Shown one piece after another: positions 1 through 8,821 of a DNA stretch of 64,000 bases. Numbering within the stretch: the first letter of the stretch is position 1; every line of letters starts with the position of its first letter. This DNA is from CAWFGS01 sp963815535 (lineage in GTDB: Bacteria; Pseudomonadota; Alphaproteobacteria; Sphingomonadales; Sphingomonadaceae): contig CAWFGS010000006.1 of assembly GCA_963815535.1 (NCBI GenBank), forward strand, positions 124,001 to 188,000, written 5' to 3'. Below the pieces are notes generated by a model. That model was given only the letters and a program-made list of their open reading frames with translations. It did not search any database and had not been told where the DNA came from. The position numbers and the translations under genes were made by a program.

Positions 1-1014
1 CGCGATGGCCGTACGCCGATGGATGCCCGCAAGCAATGGTTCGTCGTCGATCCCGATGCGGACCGTTACCCGACGACGCGACTGCTGCAGCAAGCGGCGG
101 CGAGCGGCGATGTAGCGGGCACGTTGGCTGCCATCATGCCGGAACATCCCGATTACGCCCGCCTGCGCGACGAACTGGCGAATACGCCGGTTGCCAACGC
201 GAAGAAACGTCGGTTGATCCAGGCGAATATGGACCGCTGGCGCTGGCTTGCGCGCGATCTCGGCCTGCAATATCTGATGACCAATGTGCCGGAATATCAA
301 CTGCGCCTGACCGTCAATGACAAGATCATCAGCACGTATAAAACCATCGTCGGGAAGCCCGGCCGCACGGCGACCCCGCAGCTTGCCGAAATGGTCGAAG
401 GCGTTATCTTCAATCCGACCTGGACCGTGCCGCAAAGCATCGTCAAGGGCGAAGGGCTGGGCGCGAAAGTGCTGAACAACCCCGCCTGGGCGCGCCGCGC
501 CGGGTATAAGGCGACCAAGGGCGCGAATGGCTGGGTGACCGTGGTGCAACAGCCTGGCGAGGGCAATTCGCTGGGCCGGATGAAGCTCGACATGCCGAAC
601 AAGCATGCGATTTTCCTCCACGACACGCCATCGCGCGGATTGTTCAACAATGCGTCGCGCGCTTTGAGCCACGGCTGCATCCGCACCGAACGCGCCCGTG
701 AACTGGCGATAACGCTGGCCATCCTGGGCAACAACGCCTCCACCAAGGAAGAACGCGTCGCAGCGGCTGACGAGGCGGTGGGCATCAGCACCAGCGGCAA
801 ATATACGCGCGTGCCGATCGAAAAGCGTCTGCCGGTCTATATCACCTACTTCACGATGGCGCAGGACATCGACGGCAGACTGGCGACGTTCAAGGATATT
901 TACGATCGCGACGCCCCGGTGCTGGCCAGTTTCGACGCCCCGCGCGAGGCAAACAGGGCGCGCGTGACGGGCGAACAGATCATTCCGATCGAGGACGATC
1001 TGCGAACGACGTAA
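1..1014 (+). CDS. L,D-transpeptidase (YkuD domain), 5' end outside window
   Basis: The reading frame is open to the first base of the window, so this is the C-terminal part of a longer protein; the first in-frame ATG at 19 is unlikely to be the true start. The centre and C-terminus carry a YkuD L,D-transpeptidase domain with the catalytic SHGCIRTERA signature (nucleophile Cys) and an upstream HDTPSRGLF segment. Such enzymes make 3-3 crosslinks or attach proteins to periplasmic peptidoglycan. The long region before the domain fits the YcbB/LdtD type. It converges with the smaller L,D-transpeptidase-like gene at 1135-1860. The family is certain; the subfamily is inferred. Confidence 0.85.
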   Translation, partial: RDGRTPMDARKQWFVVDPDADRYPTTRLLQQAAASGDVAGTLAAIMPEHPDYARLRDELANTPVANAKKRRLIQANMDRWRWLARDLGLQYLMTNVPEYQLRLTVNDKIISTYKTIVGKPGRTATPQLAEMVEGVIFNPTWTVPQSIVKGEGLGAKVLNNPAWARRAGYKATKGANGWVTVVQQPGEGNSLGRMKLDMPNKHAIFLHDTPSRGLFNNASRALSHGCIRTERARELAITLAILGNNASTKEERVAAADEAVGISTSGKYTRVPIEKRLPVYITYFTMAQDIDGRLATFKDIYDRDAPVLASFDAPREANRARVTGEQIIPIEDDLRTT

Positions 1015-1134
1015 CCCACTCGGTCGATTTGGTGGGAGCTGGTTTGGGGTTGTGCGAGCGGAGAGCCATCGTCTGGACGTACCGGTTAATTCGGCATGCT
1101 CCGACCGATGGCACGGTCAGTCGGTTCGACTAAG

Positions 1135-1860
1135 CTATTGCGGGATCACTCCGGCGTTCGCAGCGTCCACCGCGCGGCGTTCTTCCGGCGTCATTTCCAA
1201 TCCCTGCGACGATATCGGCACGGGCGGCGGGATGACTTTCGACCCATCCTCCGCCAGCCCAAGGCTTTCGGCATACAGCAGCCGTCCGCCAGACAGGTTG
1301 GCGAGCGCAATGTTGAAATCCGTTTTGCTGAGCGCGAAACATCCGTTCGACCGGCCCAGGCGGCCCCAGCGCGCGACGTGTTCGGGTTCCGCATAACGCG
1401 CCGAATGCATTACGATTGCACGCGGAAATGCCAGATCATTGGTTGGGTCGAGGCCGCCGAGGCGGACCGATGTGCCGTATTTCCCAACGTACCATTCCCA
1501 GCTGACATAGGCGCCCCGGCTGGTCGCGTTCGACCCTTCGACGTTGGAATAATCGTTAAGCCAGCCATCATGTTCCGGGTCCGACCCCGTGCCGTGCGCC
1601 ACCAGATAGGATTGCACGCTCTGCCGCTCCAGATTGACGAAATGAAACCGGGGTTGCGCCGAATGCAGACCGAAATCGGCAATGCCGACGATATCCTTGC
1701 GCCAGATCGCCGCGCCCGCCTTTTCCAGCTGTTGTGCTGCGATGGCGAACAGCTTGCGGTCGCGAACGGTGCCGGGCTGGACCTGTGCGAACAGTTTGGC
1801 AGGCGCTGCAGCGGCGAGTGTCCCGGCGGCAACTCCGCGTAAAATATCTCTACGTTTCAT
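1135..1860 (-). CDS. L,D-transpeptidase catalytic domain protein with Tat-type signal
   Basis: A 241-residue protein starting MKRRDILRGVAAG, which resembles a twin-arginine (Tat) leader with a cleavable hydrophobic stretch. The mature part belongs to the short murein L,D-transpeptidase family (YkuD_2-like): it has an FHFVNL strand, an AHGTGSDPEHDG segment and the RSNGCFALS nucleophile motif near the C-terminus. It is expected to act on periplasmic peptidoglycan. ATG at 1860 was chosen because the hydrophobic leader begins there, with AGGA about 8 bases upstream. It lies 10 bp downstream of the flavoprotein gene and is probably the last gene of the ispG-HDAC-flavoprotein transcript. Confidence 0.8.
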   Translation of the reverse strand: MKRRDILRGVAAGTLAAAAPAKLFAQVQPGTVRDRKLFAIAAQQLEKAGAAIWRKDIVGIADFGLHSAQPRFHFVNLERQSVQSYLVAHGTGSDPEHDGWLNDYSNVEGSNATSRGAYVSWEWYVGKYGTSVRLGGLDPTNDLAFPRAIVMHSARYAEPEHVARWGRLGRSNGCFALSKTDFNIALANLSGGRLLYAESLGLAEDGSKVIPPPVPISSQGLEMTPEERRAVDAANAGVIPQ

Positions 1861-1870
1861 GGGTATCGTC

Positions 1871-3346
1871 CTAGCGCGTCGATCCTGAATGGGAAATGGT
1901 TGCCGGTTCGGGTGGGACCGATAGCGAACTGCCCGCAAGCTTTTGCAAATTGGGGATCGCCGCCATCGTACTGGATCGAACCCGGCCGAGCATCTTTGCC
2001 GCATCGGGCGCACCGGCTGCAATCGCCGCACCAGCACGCGCGGCTGGGTCGAGCCGAGTGGTGCGTAGCCATGCGCCGACCTTCTCGTTCATCGACCACG
2101 CCACGCGGTTCATCGTGTTGGTCAGCAGCGCAGCGGGATAATCATGCACGCTATCCGTCATCGCGGTGGTCCGTGCCAAAGCGTTGCGAGTCTCATCATC
2201 ATCGAAATTCGCTTCAAGATAAGCGGCGAGCGACGCACAGAACGACACCAGCGGCACGAAGGCAAGTTGTGGCAGGATCGTGTCCCCTTGGAAGATCGGC
2301 GTTGCCGCCACTCTCGACGCGGCGGTGGCGGTGCAATCTACGAACAAAGTATCGGCCGGGATCGACGCCTCGCCATCCTTACCGATCAGTCGCCCCGGTT
2401 CGATGGCGGACACTCGACCAATTCGCACAACATTGGCGATACCGCGCAGCAATTCGGCCTCGCGTTCGGAAATCGTCGGGAAATGAAACTTGGTCGGCAG
2501 AATGTCGGGGTCGAGCCGTAGCATCATCCCCTCTGCCTCCAGCGCCAGGAAGATGTCGTCAGCAGTTTCCGCCGTCGCCGCCGCTTCCATTTGCGTGATC
2601 TGATAACCAAGCGTTCCTGCCACGAATTCGGGGCCGGGCTGGGTGTAAGTGCGATTGATCGCCCAGGTCTCGCGCGGGCGGACCCATATGATCGCATCAG
2701 GCGACACACCGCGTTCCAGTAGCCAGACGCCGACATCCATCGCCGTTTTGCCCGCACCCAGAATGGCGTAATGCGGCGGCGGCTTAGTACCGGAGAGCCA
2801 ACGCGTCGGCAGATCGGCGGGGGTCGTTACCATCACCCCGTCCGCCACGGCGAATTTACGTTTGTGGGTTGCAGGGACGGACGCGGTAAAGGCGGCAGCG
2901 TTGACCAGTTTGCGCCTTACTTTCACCTCGGTTTCCTCGCTCGAAACCAACGAAGCGAACCGGTGAACGCCATCGTCGCGCCCGCGATAATCGGACATTG
3001 GGAAATAACGGACGCGCCCGCTGCCCAAAAACTTCTTCGCCATTGCGCGCTGGTAATACGCGCTGACCTCGGTTCCGGTCGCCAAGCCATACAGGCCCGC
3101 ATTCGCGCCACTTTCGTCAATCGTTTCATCGCCCAATTGCGCGGAATTAAGACCATAGGTGGCGGATGGTTGGTGCAATGTGACAAAGGGGTAGCTGACG
3201 TTCCAATGTCCGCCCGGTTTGGCATGCCGGTCGATAATGACGATGTCGCAATCGGGATCTTCATCCAGCAGCGTATCGACGAACCCCATCCCGATCGCAC
3301 CGGCGCCGACGACCAGATAATCCGTTTCGATGATATCGGGGGTCAT
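1871..3346 (-). CDS. FAD/NAD(P)-binding oxidoreductase (FMO-like)
   Basis: A 491-residue flavoprotein. The N-terminus has a Rossmann FAD-binding motif (VVGAGAIGMGF, residues about 9-19) and an IIDRH strand end. A second nucleotide-binding motif, AILGAGKTAMDVG, lies near residue 195. This two-Rossmann layout is that of flavin monooxygenase/pyridine nucleotide-disulfide type enzymes. No substrate can be named. The start ATG at 3346 overlaps the stop of the upstream HDAC-family gene by 4 bp (ATGA), so the two are translationally coupled. A role in oxidising or reducing a small molecule or lipid linked to the deacetylase is only a guess. Confidence 0.75.
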   Translation of the reverse strand: MTPDIIETDYLVVGAGAIGMGFVDTLLDEDPDCDIVIIDRHAKPGGHWNVSYPFVTLHQPSATYGLNSAQLGDETIDESGANAGLYGLATGTEVSAYYQRAMAKKFLGSGRVRYFPMSDYRGRDDGVHRFASLVSSEETEVKVRRKLVNAAAFTASVPATHKRKFAVADGVMVTTPADLPTRWLSGTKPPPHYAILGAGKTAMDVGVWLLERGVSPDAIIWVRPRETWAINRTYTQPGPEFVAGTLGYQITQMEAAATAETADDIFLALEAEGMMLRLDPDILPTKFHFPTISEREAELLRGIANVVRIGRVSAIEPGRLIGKDGEASIPADTLFVDCTATAASRVAATPIFQGDTILPQLAFVPLVSFCASLAAYLEANFDDDETRNALARTTAMTDSVHDYPAALLTNTMNRVAWSMNEKVGAWLRTTRLDPAARAGAAIAAGAPDAAKMLGRVRSSTMAAIPNLQKLAGSSLSVPPEPATISHSGSTR

Positions 3347-4278
3347 ATGCGGGTGTCCTGTTTGCCGGTCGGAAGGGGATGATGCGCGTTCTCCCGTGCC
3401 ATTGCCAGCATCGATGCAGCATGGCGGTTTGCAACCGCGCGCTGATCCGCGCCATATCCGCCGCCAAGTGTGCTGGCGACCGGAATGCCGCGACAACGCG
3501 CTTCACGAATGACGAAGCGATCGCGCGCGGTCAGCCCGTCGTCGCTTAACGCCAGCCGACCCAACCGGTCTTCGCGATGAGGATCGACACCCGCCTGATA
3601 CAGTACGACGTCGGGAGCAAATTCGCCTAGTATATCGGGCAGATGCCGTTCGAGCGTGGTAAGATATTCTGCATCTTCCGTCCCGTCTGCCAGCGGCACG
3701 TCGAGCGTCGAACGCGCCTTTCGTACCGGGAAGTTTTTTTCCGCATGTATCGAAAATGTGAACACATCGTCCCGCCCCGCCATAAGGCTGGCCGTGCCGT
3801 CACCTTGATGCACGTCGCAATCCACAATCAAAACGCGCGCGGCGTCACCCTGTGCGATCAGGCGATTGGCGGTGACCGCAAGATCGTTGAACACGCAGTA
3901 GCCCGCGCCGGTGTCGGCCAACGCATGGTGGCTGCCCGCCGCACTGTTTGCGGCATACCCATGCTGCATCGCAAGCTGTGATGCCAGCCAGGTGCCGCCA
4001 TTGGTATGGCGGACCCGGTTGGCAATATGCGGCGTGACCGGAAAGCCGATGCGCCGTTCCTTGTCGCGCGGAACGGTCGCGGTGAACACTTCTTCGACAT
4101 ATTCGGAACTATGCACCGCCTCCAGCCATACGCGCGGGCAGGGTTCGGGCGAATGTTCGGTCAGCGCTGCACCGCTTTTGCGAAGGGCGATCATGACCAG
4201 CGCATATTTGTCAAACTTGAACGTGCCACGTTCGGGTGGTGGCGCCATGTAATCGACATGATGAACGACGTGAAGCAT
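3343..4278 (-). CDS. Histone deacetylase family protein (AcuC/acetylpolyamine amidohydrolase-like)
   Basis: A 311-residue class II HDAC-fold amidohydrolase. Visible family motifs are GSHHALADTGAGYCVFND (active-site His pair and Tyr region), VLIVDCDVHQGDGT (zinc ligands Asp and His) and the C-terminal STLGGGYG loop. Bacterial members deacetylate acetoin-pathway enzymes, polyamines or other small amides; the substrate here cannot be read from sequence. It starts 34 bp after ispG and overlaps the downstream flavoprotein start by 4 bp, so it sits in an ispG-HDAC-flavoprotein-L,D-transpeptidase run on one strand. Confidence 0.85.
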   Translation of the reverse strand: MLHVVHHVDYMAPPPERGTFKFDKYALVMIALRKSGAALTEHSPEPCPRVWLEAVHSSEYVEEVFTATVPRDKERRIGFPVTPHIANRVRHTNGGTWLASQLAMQHGYAANSAAGSHHALADTGAGYCVFNDLAVTANRLIAQGDAARVLIVDCDVHQGDGTASLMAGRDDVFTFSIHAEKNFPVRKARSTLDVPLADGTEDAEYLTTLERHLPDILGEFAPDVVLYQAGVDPHREDRLGRLALSDDGLTARDRFVIREARCRGIPVASTLGGGYGADQRAVANRHAASMLAMARENAHHPLPTGKQDTRI

Positions 4279-4312
4279 CTACGAAATATCGAAACGCGAA
4301 TACGCAATTACA

Positions 4313-5443
4313 TCATGGAGCATGCGGATCGAACGCGACTTGGTCTCCCGCCTCGATCGCGGCGGCTTTCGCTTCGACCAGTTCCACAATATGGCTCATC
4401 ATATCGTCCGACTGCACCGTATGGTCGGTCACGCCGCTTAGATAAACCATGTGTTTGCCATTGCCGCCGCCGGTCAGGCCGATGTCGGTTTCGCGCGCTT
4501 CGCCCGGCCCGTTGACGACGCAGCCCAGAATGGACAGCGACAGGGGCGTCTTGATGTGGCTCAACCGGTCTTCCAGCGTTTGCACGGTTTTGATCACGTC
4601 GAAGCCCTGCCGCGCGCAGCTGGGGCAGCTGACCACCCGCACGCCGCGCGTCCGCAGGCCCAGCGCTTTCAGCATTTCGAAGCCGACGCGCACTTCCTCT
4701 TCGGGCGGGGCGGACAGGGACACGCGGATCGTGTCGCCGATCCCGGCCCATAGCAGGCTGCCCATGCCGATACTGGACTTGACCGTGCCGCCGATCAGGC
4801 CGCCGGCCTCCGTAATACCCAGATGCAGCGGGCAATCGACGGTTTCCGCCAATTGCTGATAGGCGGCGACGGCCAGGAACACGTCGCTGGCCTTCACCGC
4901 GACCTTGTATTCATGGAAATCGTGATCCTGCAGCAACTTGATATGATCCATCGCGGATTCCACCAACGCTTCGGGGCAGGGTTCGCCGTATTTTTCCAGC
5001 AAGTCCTTTTCCAGCGATCCCGCATTCACGCCGATGCGGATGGCGCAGCCATTGGCTTTCGCGGCGCGCACGACTTCCGCCACGCGGGCGCTGCTGCCGA
5101 TATTGCCGGGATTGATCCGCAGGCACGCCGCGCCGGCGTCCGCAGCTTCCAACGCGCGTTTGTAATGGAAGTGGATATCCGCCACCAACGGCACGCGCGC
5201 GGCGCGGGCTATCTTGCCGAAGGCGGCGGTGGATTCGACGTCGGGGCACGACACGCGGATGATGTCTGCGCCCGCATCTTCGCACCGGCGGATCTGGTCG
5301 ATCGTCGCCACCGCATCCGACGTCAGCGTGTTGGTCATCGTCTGCACGGTGATCGGCGCATCGCCGCCGACGGGCGTATCGCCGAGCATGATCTGGCGGG
5401 AGGGGCGGCGTTCGATGGTTCGCCAAGGGCGGATTGCGTTCAT
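4313..5443 (-). CDS. ispG: 4-hydroxy-3-methylbut-2-en-1-yl diphosphate synthase (flavodoxin)
   Basis: A 376-residue IspG/GcpE, the [4Fe-4S] enzyme that converts 2-C-methyl-erythritol 2,4-cyclodiphosphate to HMBPP in the non-mevalonate isoprenoid pathway. The N-terminal TIM barrel contains APITVQTMTNT and RINPGNIG. The three cluster cysteines are in SCPSCAR and LGCVVNGPGE, the latter carrying the conserved active-site Glu. Length is normal for the bacterial family. It is the first gene of a four-gene run on the minus strand; the CorA/ZntB-like gene diverges from it across 92 bp. Confidence 0.97.
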   Translation of the reverse strand: MNAIRPWRTIERRPSRQIMLGDTPVGGDAPITVQTMTNTLTSDAVATIDQIRRCEDAGADIIRVSCPDVESTAAFGKIARAARVPLVADIHFHYKRALEAADAGAACLRINPGNIGSSARVAEVVRAAKANGCAIRIGVNAGSLEKDLLEKYGEPCPEALVESAMDHIKLLQDHDFHEYKVAVKASDVFLAVAAYQQLAETVDCPLHLGITEAGGLIGGTVKSSIGMGSLLWAGIGDTIRVSLSAPPEEEVRVGFEMLKALGLRTRGVRVVSCPSCARQGFDVIKTVQTLEDRLSHIKTPLSLSILGCVVNGPGEARETDIGLTGGGNGKHMVYLSGVTDHTVQSDDMMSHIVELVEAKAAAIEAGDQVAFDPHAP

Positions 5444-5535
5444 GGGACAGGTATAGGCCGCCGAACGTTACGGGGCAATGACGGGCGATCGGTCGCAGTT
5501 GCGGCAAGCGGGACGCGAGTGCAGAAGGTGGCGCG

Positions 5536-6534
5536 ATGACCACGACCGACGAATCCCTGTCCGACGACCCCCTGCTGTTCGGGCGTGTGCTGGATGGACG
5601 CGGCGGTGGCCGCGTCATCGAATGGGATGAGGTCGATAGCTGGCAACCGGCTGCGCCGGGCGAAGTGCTATGGCTGCATATCCGTCGCACGGACCGGGGC
5701 GTCTATGACTGGTTGCAAAGCGCATTCGGCGTGCCCGAACCGACGGCGGAACTGTTGACGAGCGATGCGACCCGCCCGCGTGCCTTTCGTGAAAACGACA
5801 CGTTGGTCGCCACGTTGCGCGGGATCAATTTCAATCCCGGCGCGCAGCCCGAAGACATGGTCAGCATGCAATTATGGTCCGACGGCGCGCGTATGATCAC
5901 CTTCCGCCGTCAGCCGTTGCAGACACCGCGCGATACGTTGGCGCTGATCGATGCGGGGCGCGGGCCGGGCGATGCGGGCGCGATCGTCACGTCGCTGACC
6001 GAACACATGATCGCGCGCATGAACGCGTCGATCGTGGATATGAACGATCAGCTCGATTTGTTGGAACGTGCGGAGAACGACGATCAGGCGGATGCGATGC
6101 TGGAAAAAATCGCGATCATCCGCCGCAATTGCCTGGCGCTGCAACGCCATATGGGGCCACAGCATGTCGCGCTGGAGGCTATCAGCCGCGAAGCGCCCGC
6201 CTGGTTCGACGATCTCGACCGCCGCGAAATCGCCGAGACGATCGACCGCCTGCGCCGTTATCTCGACGATATCGACATCAGCAAGGAAAGCGCGGTGGTC
6301 CTGCAGGACGAATTGCGCGCTCGCGCCGTCGCCCGGTCGGACCGGACCAACTATCTGCTGACCATCGTGGCGGCGGTGTTTCTGCCGCTCAGTTTCGTAA
6401 CCGGGCTGCTCGGCATCAATGTCGGCGGGATGCCGGGCGTCGATGACGGGCACGCATTCTGGCTGGTGGTCGGATTGTGCAGCGCGATTTTCGTGATGCA
6501 ATTGCTGCTGTTCTGGCGTTGGAAGTGGCTCTGA
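5536..6534 (+). CDS. CorA-family transporter, ZntB-like (zinc)
   Basis: A 332-residue CorA/ZntB superfamily protein: a long soluble N-terminal funnel domain, then two C-terminal transmembrane helices. The pore-loop signature at the end of the first helix reads GINVGG, the GxN form found in ZntB-type members instead of the GMN of magnesium-selective CorA. The protein ends with a short basic tail after the second helix, as in the family. Zinc as substrate is an inference from family resemblance. Confidence 0.85.
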   Translation: MTTTDESLSDDPLLFGRVLDGRGGGRVIEWDEVDSWQPAAPGEVLWLHIRRTDRGVYDWLQSAFGVPEPTAELLTSDATRPRAFRENDTLVATLRGINFNPGAQPEDMVSMQLWSDGARMITFRRQPLQTPRDTLALIDAGRGPGDAGAIVTSLTEHMIARMNASIVDMNDQLDLLERAENDDQADAMLEKIAIIRRNCLALQRHMGPQHVALEAISREAPAWFDDLDRREIAETIDRLRRYLDDIDISKESAVVLQDELRARAVARSDRTNYLLTIVAAVFLPLSFVTGLLGINVGGMPGVDDGHAFWLVVGLCSAIFVMQLLLFWRWKWL

Positions 6535-6562
6535 CCAAGCTTCAATTCACCCACCCGACGTT

Positions 6563-7258
6563 CTACCAGCGCAGGAACCCGGGCAGGGCGAACCGGCCGA
6601 CCAGTGCCGCGATCGCGACCGGGGCGGCGTGCCAGACGCCGATATGCATCACCCCATCGACCGGGCAGGACAGGCCATAGGCAACCGTTCCCAATGCGCC
6701 CGATGCCACGCCGACATAGAGGCCGGCAGTGTTGACGGACACGGGCGCGCCGCGTTTCAACCAGGTCACCAGGGCGGTGGCGGTCAGCAGGGATGCGACC
6801 AGCGAACTCAACATGCAGGTCACGCCGTAAGGGTCGGCCAATACGCCGGTGGAATTGCCCTGGCCCAATATGGCCGCGATGGCGGCGGCGGGCACGATGC
6901 CGGCCATCGCCATTGCCCAGCGTGGCCCCTCGTGACGGTTGCCGACGCGCGGGCTTGCCATGCCGATCACGGCGGCAGCAGCGGCAATGCCGAGCAACAG
7001 GAACAGACCGTTGGCGACGATGAAGAACGTGGATGCACCGCCGTCGAAGGCCCCGCCCCACAATCCCTTGACCAGTTCGACGGCCAGCACCGTGACCAGC
7101 GCGGCCACGCCGACCAACAGCATTCCGTCGCGCATGGACAGCGCGCGAACCGGGGCCAGTTCCGCAGCCATTTGATCGATGAACGCATTGGGCTTCAAGC
7201 CTTGCGCGCTGGCGCCTGCACCGTCGTTGGGTTGGGTTGAGGGGGTAGTCATCGTCAT
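6563..7258 (-). CDS. NrsF-like (DUF1109) membrane anti-sigma factor
   Basis: A 231-residue integral membrane protein with about six hydrophobic helices after a short cytoplasmic N-terminus. It matches the DUF1109/NrsF family, in which two conserved cysteines (here in GVTCMLSS and GLSCPVDG) are needed for control of the cognate ECF sigma factor. Its start overlaps the stop of the sigma factor gene by 4 bp (ATGA), the usual arrangement of a sigma/anti-sigma pair. By analogy with SigF-NrsF of Caulobacter, it should hold the sigma factor at the membrane until metal or redox stress. Confidence 0.85.
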   Translation of the reverse strand: MTMTTPSTQPNDGAGASAQGLKPNAFIDQMAAELAPVRALSMRDGMLLVGVAALVTVLAVELVKGLWGGAFDGGASTFFIVANGLFLLLGIAAAAAVIGMASPRVGNRHEGPRWAMAMAGIVPAAAIAAILGQGNSTGVLADPYGVTCMLSSLVASLLTATALVTWLKRGAPVSVNTAGLYVGVASGALGTVAYGLSCPVDGVMHIGVWHAAPVAIAALVGRFALPGFLRW

Positions 7259-7785
7259 TCTGCCTTTTCGATCACGGCGGACATCTTCTTCAATCCGCGA
7301 TGTATGTTTACTTTAACGCTGCTTTCGCTCTGGCCGCTTCTGTCCGCAGCCTCGCGAATGCTCAATCCTTCGATCTTGACCATTTCGATCACTTCGGCCT
7401 GCTTGTCGGGCAGTTGCCGGAACAGGCGATCGATGCTCATGCGGGCCAAAATCGGTTCTTCGTCGCTGTCTTCGGCCGCATCGTGATCGTCCAATGCGTT
7501 TTCTTCGGTACGGTACACTTTCCGCAGATGATCGACCCAGCGATACCGGGCGATCGCGGCCAGCCAGGGCAGGAAGGCGCGAGCCGGATCCCAGGTGGCG
7601 CGTTTCTTGTGCAGCGCCATCATCACTTCCTGGACCAGATCTTCCAGCTGGGCGTCGGGAACCTTGCGGCGGAAATACCGCATCAGCCAGTTGTTCGCCT
7701 CGTGCAGCAGGACGGTATAGGCCTGCCTGTCGCCCTTCTGCGTGGCAATCATCAGCCGCGCCATAGTCGGTTCGTCCGCTATCAC
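7255..7785 (-). CDS. ECF RNA polymerase sigma factor (SigF-like)
   Basis: A 176-residue ECF sigma factor. Region 2 contains DLVQEVMMALHKKRATWDP and the DNA-melting segment FLPWLAAIARYRWVDHLRK; region 4 contains LPDKQAEVIEMVKIEGLS followed by the helix-turn-helix SIREAADRSGQSESSVKVNIHRG. It overlaps nrsF by 4 bp and lies 33 bp downstream of doxX, so it is probably cotranscribed with bufA and doxX. The likely targets are the two ECF-type promoters between bufA and bufB, which would make the operon autoregulated. Confidence 0.88.
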   Translation of the reverse strand: MIADEPTMARLMIATQKGDRQAYTVLLHEANNWLMRYFRRKVPDAQLEDLVQEVMMALHKKRATWDPARAFLPWLAAIARYRWVDHLRKVYRTEENALDDHDAAEDSDEEPILARMSIDRLFRQLPDKQAEVIEMVKIEGLSIREAADRSGQSESSVKVNIHRGLKKMSAVIEKAE

Positions 7786-7818
7786 ATTCCCACTCCCGCA
7801 AAATCCGCAAACTTAGCA

Positions 7819-8277
7819 TTAAGCAGTTTTACGGAACTTGGCGAGGAGAGCGTCGAGAGAAAACAATCCGGCCCCGCGAGAGATCAGGATGGCGGCCATC
7901 GCGGCCCAAAGAATGTGGACGGACCACCATGCTTCGGGGAATACGAAGAATTGGATCACCATCGTCATACCCAACAGGGCGAGCGCGGAAAAGCGGGTCA
8001 GCAGGCCGAACGCGAGCAGGATGGGAAACAGATGTTCGGCATAGGTGGTGAGAGGGACCATGATATCGCTGGAAACCGGCAGTCCGAATTCATTGTCGAA
8101 TATCAGATACTGCACTTCGTCGATTTCCAGCGCGGTTCCTTCCACCACCTTGGTCCGGGCACTGCGCCAGAATATTCCGGCCAGTGCGATGCGGGTCACG
8201 AGCAACGCGATACTTTCAGATATGCGGCCTGAAAGAAAATGGGTTAGGCGGTCATAGCCTGAAAATATGCGTTGCAT
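7819..8277 (-). CDS. DoxX family membrane protein of the bufferin locus
   Basis: A 152-residue DoxX-type protein with four predicted transmembrane helices (roughly residues 25-40, 70-90, 95-115, 120-140) and the family segment LALAGIFWRSARTKV. DoxX proteins are frequent companions of DUF2282/DUF692/DUF2063 genes in bufferin clusters, where their role is unclear. It lies 25 bp downstream of the bufferin precursor gene and 33 bp upstream of the ECF sigma gene. Confidence 0.85.
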   Translation of the reverse strand: MQRIFSGYDRLTHFLSGRISESIALLVTRIALAGIFWRSARTKVVEGTALEIDEVQYLIFDNEFGLPVSSDIMVPLTTYAEHLFPILLAFGLLTRFSALALLGMTMVIQFFVFPEAWWSVHILWAAMAAILISRGAGLFSLDALLAKFRKTA

Positions 8278-8302
8278 GTGATGTCTCCCAACTGTGCGCG
8301 GA

Positions 8303-8584
8303 TTAACGCTTGATCGGCTTCAGCGAGCCCTTGCCCTTGGGCGTGTTGATTTTCAGGCATGTGCCCTTGTTCACGTAAGTCCAGGCGTTGCCCTGATAAT
8401 CGCTGGTGGAGGTTCCGGCGCAGCTGGTGCCCGGCCCTGCGGCGCAATCGTTCTTGCCGGCTTTGGACACGCCGTAGCATTTTTCCTTGCCGGCGGCGGC
8501 GGCGGGTGCGGTGCTGATCATGCCGGCGGCGACGCTGGCGGAAAGGGCGATACCGGCGATCTTGGCGATGGATTGCTTGTTCAT
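8303..8584 (-). CDS. bufA1: Bufferin-type metallophore precursor (DUF2282, BufA1 family)
   Basis: A 93-residue secreted precursor. Residues 1-31 form a signal peptide ending APAAAAG. The core has four cysteines in the family pattern: Cys36 (EKCYG), Cys47 (NDCAAG), Cys55 (TSCAG) and Cys76 (GTCLKI). In characterised BufA1 peptides the partner MNIO enzyme converts cysteines to thiooxazole-type heterocycles, giving a copper-binding periplasmic peptide. The start ATG at 8584 gives the proper signal peptide; a longer reading from 8650 would begin upstream of the predicted transcript start. It heads the minus-strand operon and faces bufB. Confidence 0.9.
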   Translation of the reverse strand: MNKQSIAKIAGIALSASVAAGMISTAPAAAAGKEKCYGVSKAGKNDCAAGPGTSCAGTSTSDYQGNAWTYVNKGTCLKINTPKGKGSLKPIKR

Positions 8585-8652
8585 AATATTTCTCCGTCTG
8601 GGTTGGTTCGTATTGGTATTTCTGTGCCCGGTGTCTGCCAGGGCTGTCATGG

Positions 8653-8680
8653 TATTCGCAGCGGGGGGACGGATGGTTAC
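8653..8680 (-). promoter_or_regulatory. ECF-type promoter for bufA operon
   Basis: On the minus strand GTAACC (8675-8680) is followed, after exactly 16 bases, by CGAATA (8653-8658). GTAAC/CGAA elements of this spacing resemble ECF (SigF-type) promoters. Transcription would start near 8646, about 60 nt before bufA. A second element of the same form points the other way at 8702-8729. Assignment to the ECF factor at 7255-7785 is an inference. Confidence 0.65.
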
Positions 8681-8701
8681 AAGGGACGAAGATTTTTTTT
8701 C

Positions 8702-8729
8702 GTAACTTTCGCAGGCCGCACTGCGAACG
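8702..8729 (+). promoter_or_regulatory. ECF-type promoter for bufB-bufC
   Basis: On the plus strand GTAACT (8702-8707) is followed after exactly 16 bases by CGAACG (8724-8729). Five of six bases in the first box and the CGAA core match the divergent minus-strand element at 8653-8680, with identical spacing. The two first boxes are separated by 21 bases. The start would fall near 8736, about 85 nt ahead of bufB. Confidence 0.6.
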
Positions 8730-8821
8730 GCGTGATATCCCCGCGTGAGCGGGCGTTTTCCCCTTCATCACGAAGGAAGCTTCGTGCCTTGCCCGTGATG
8801 CGTTACATTCAGGACCGAACC

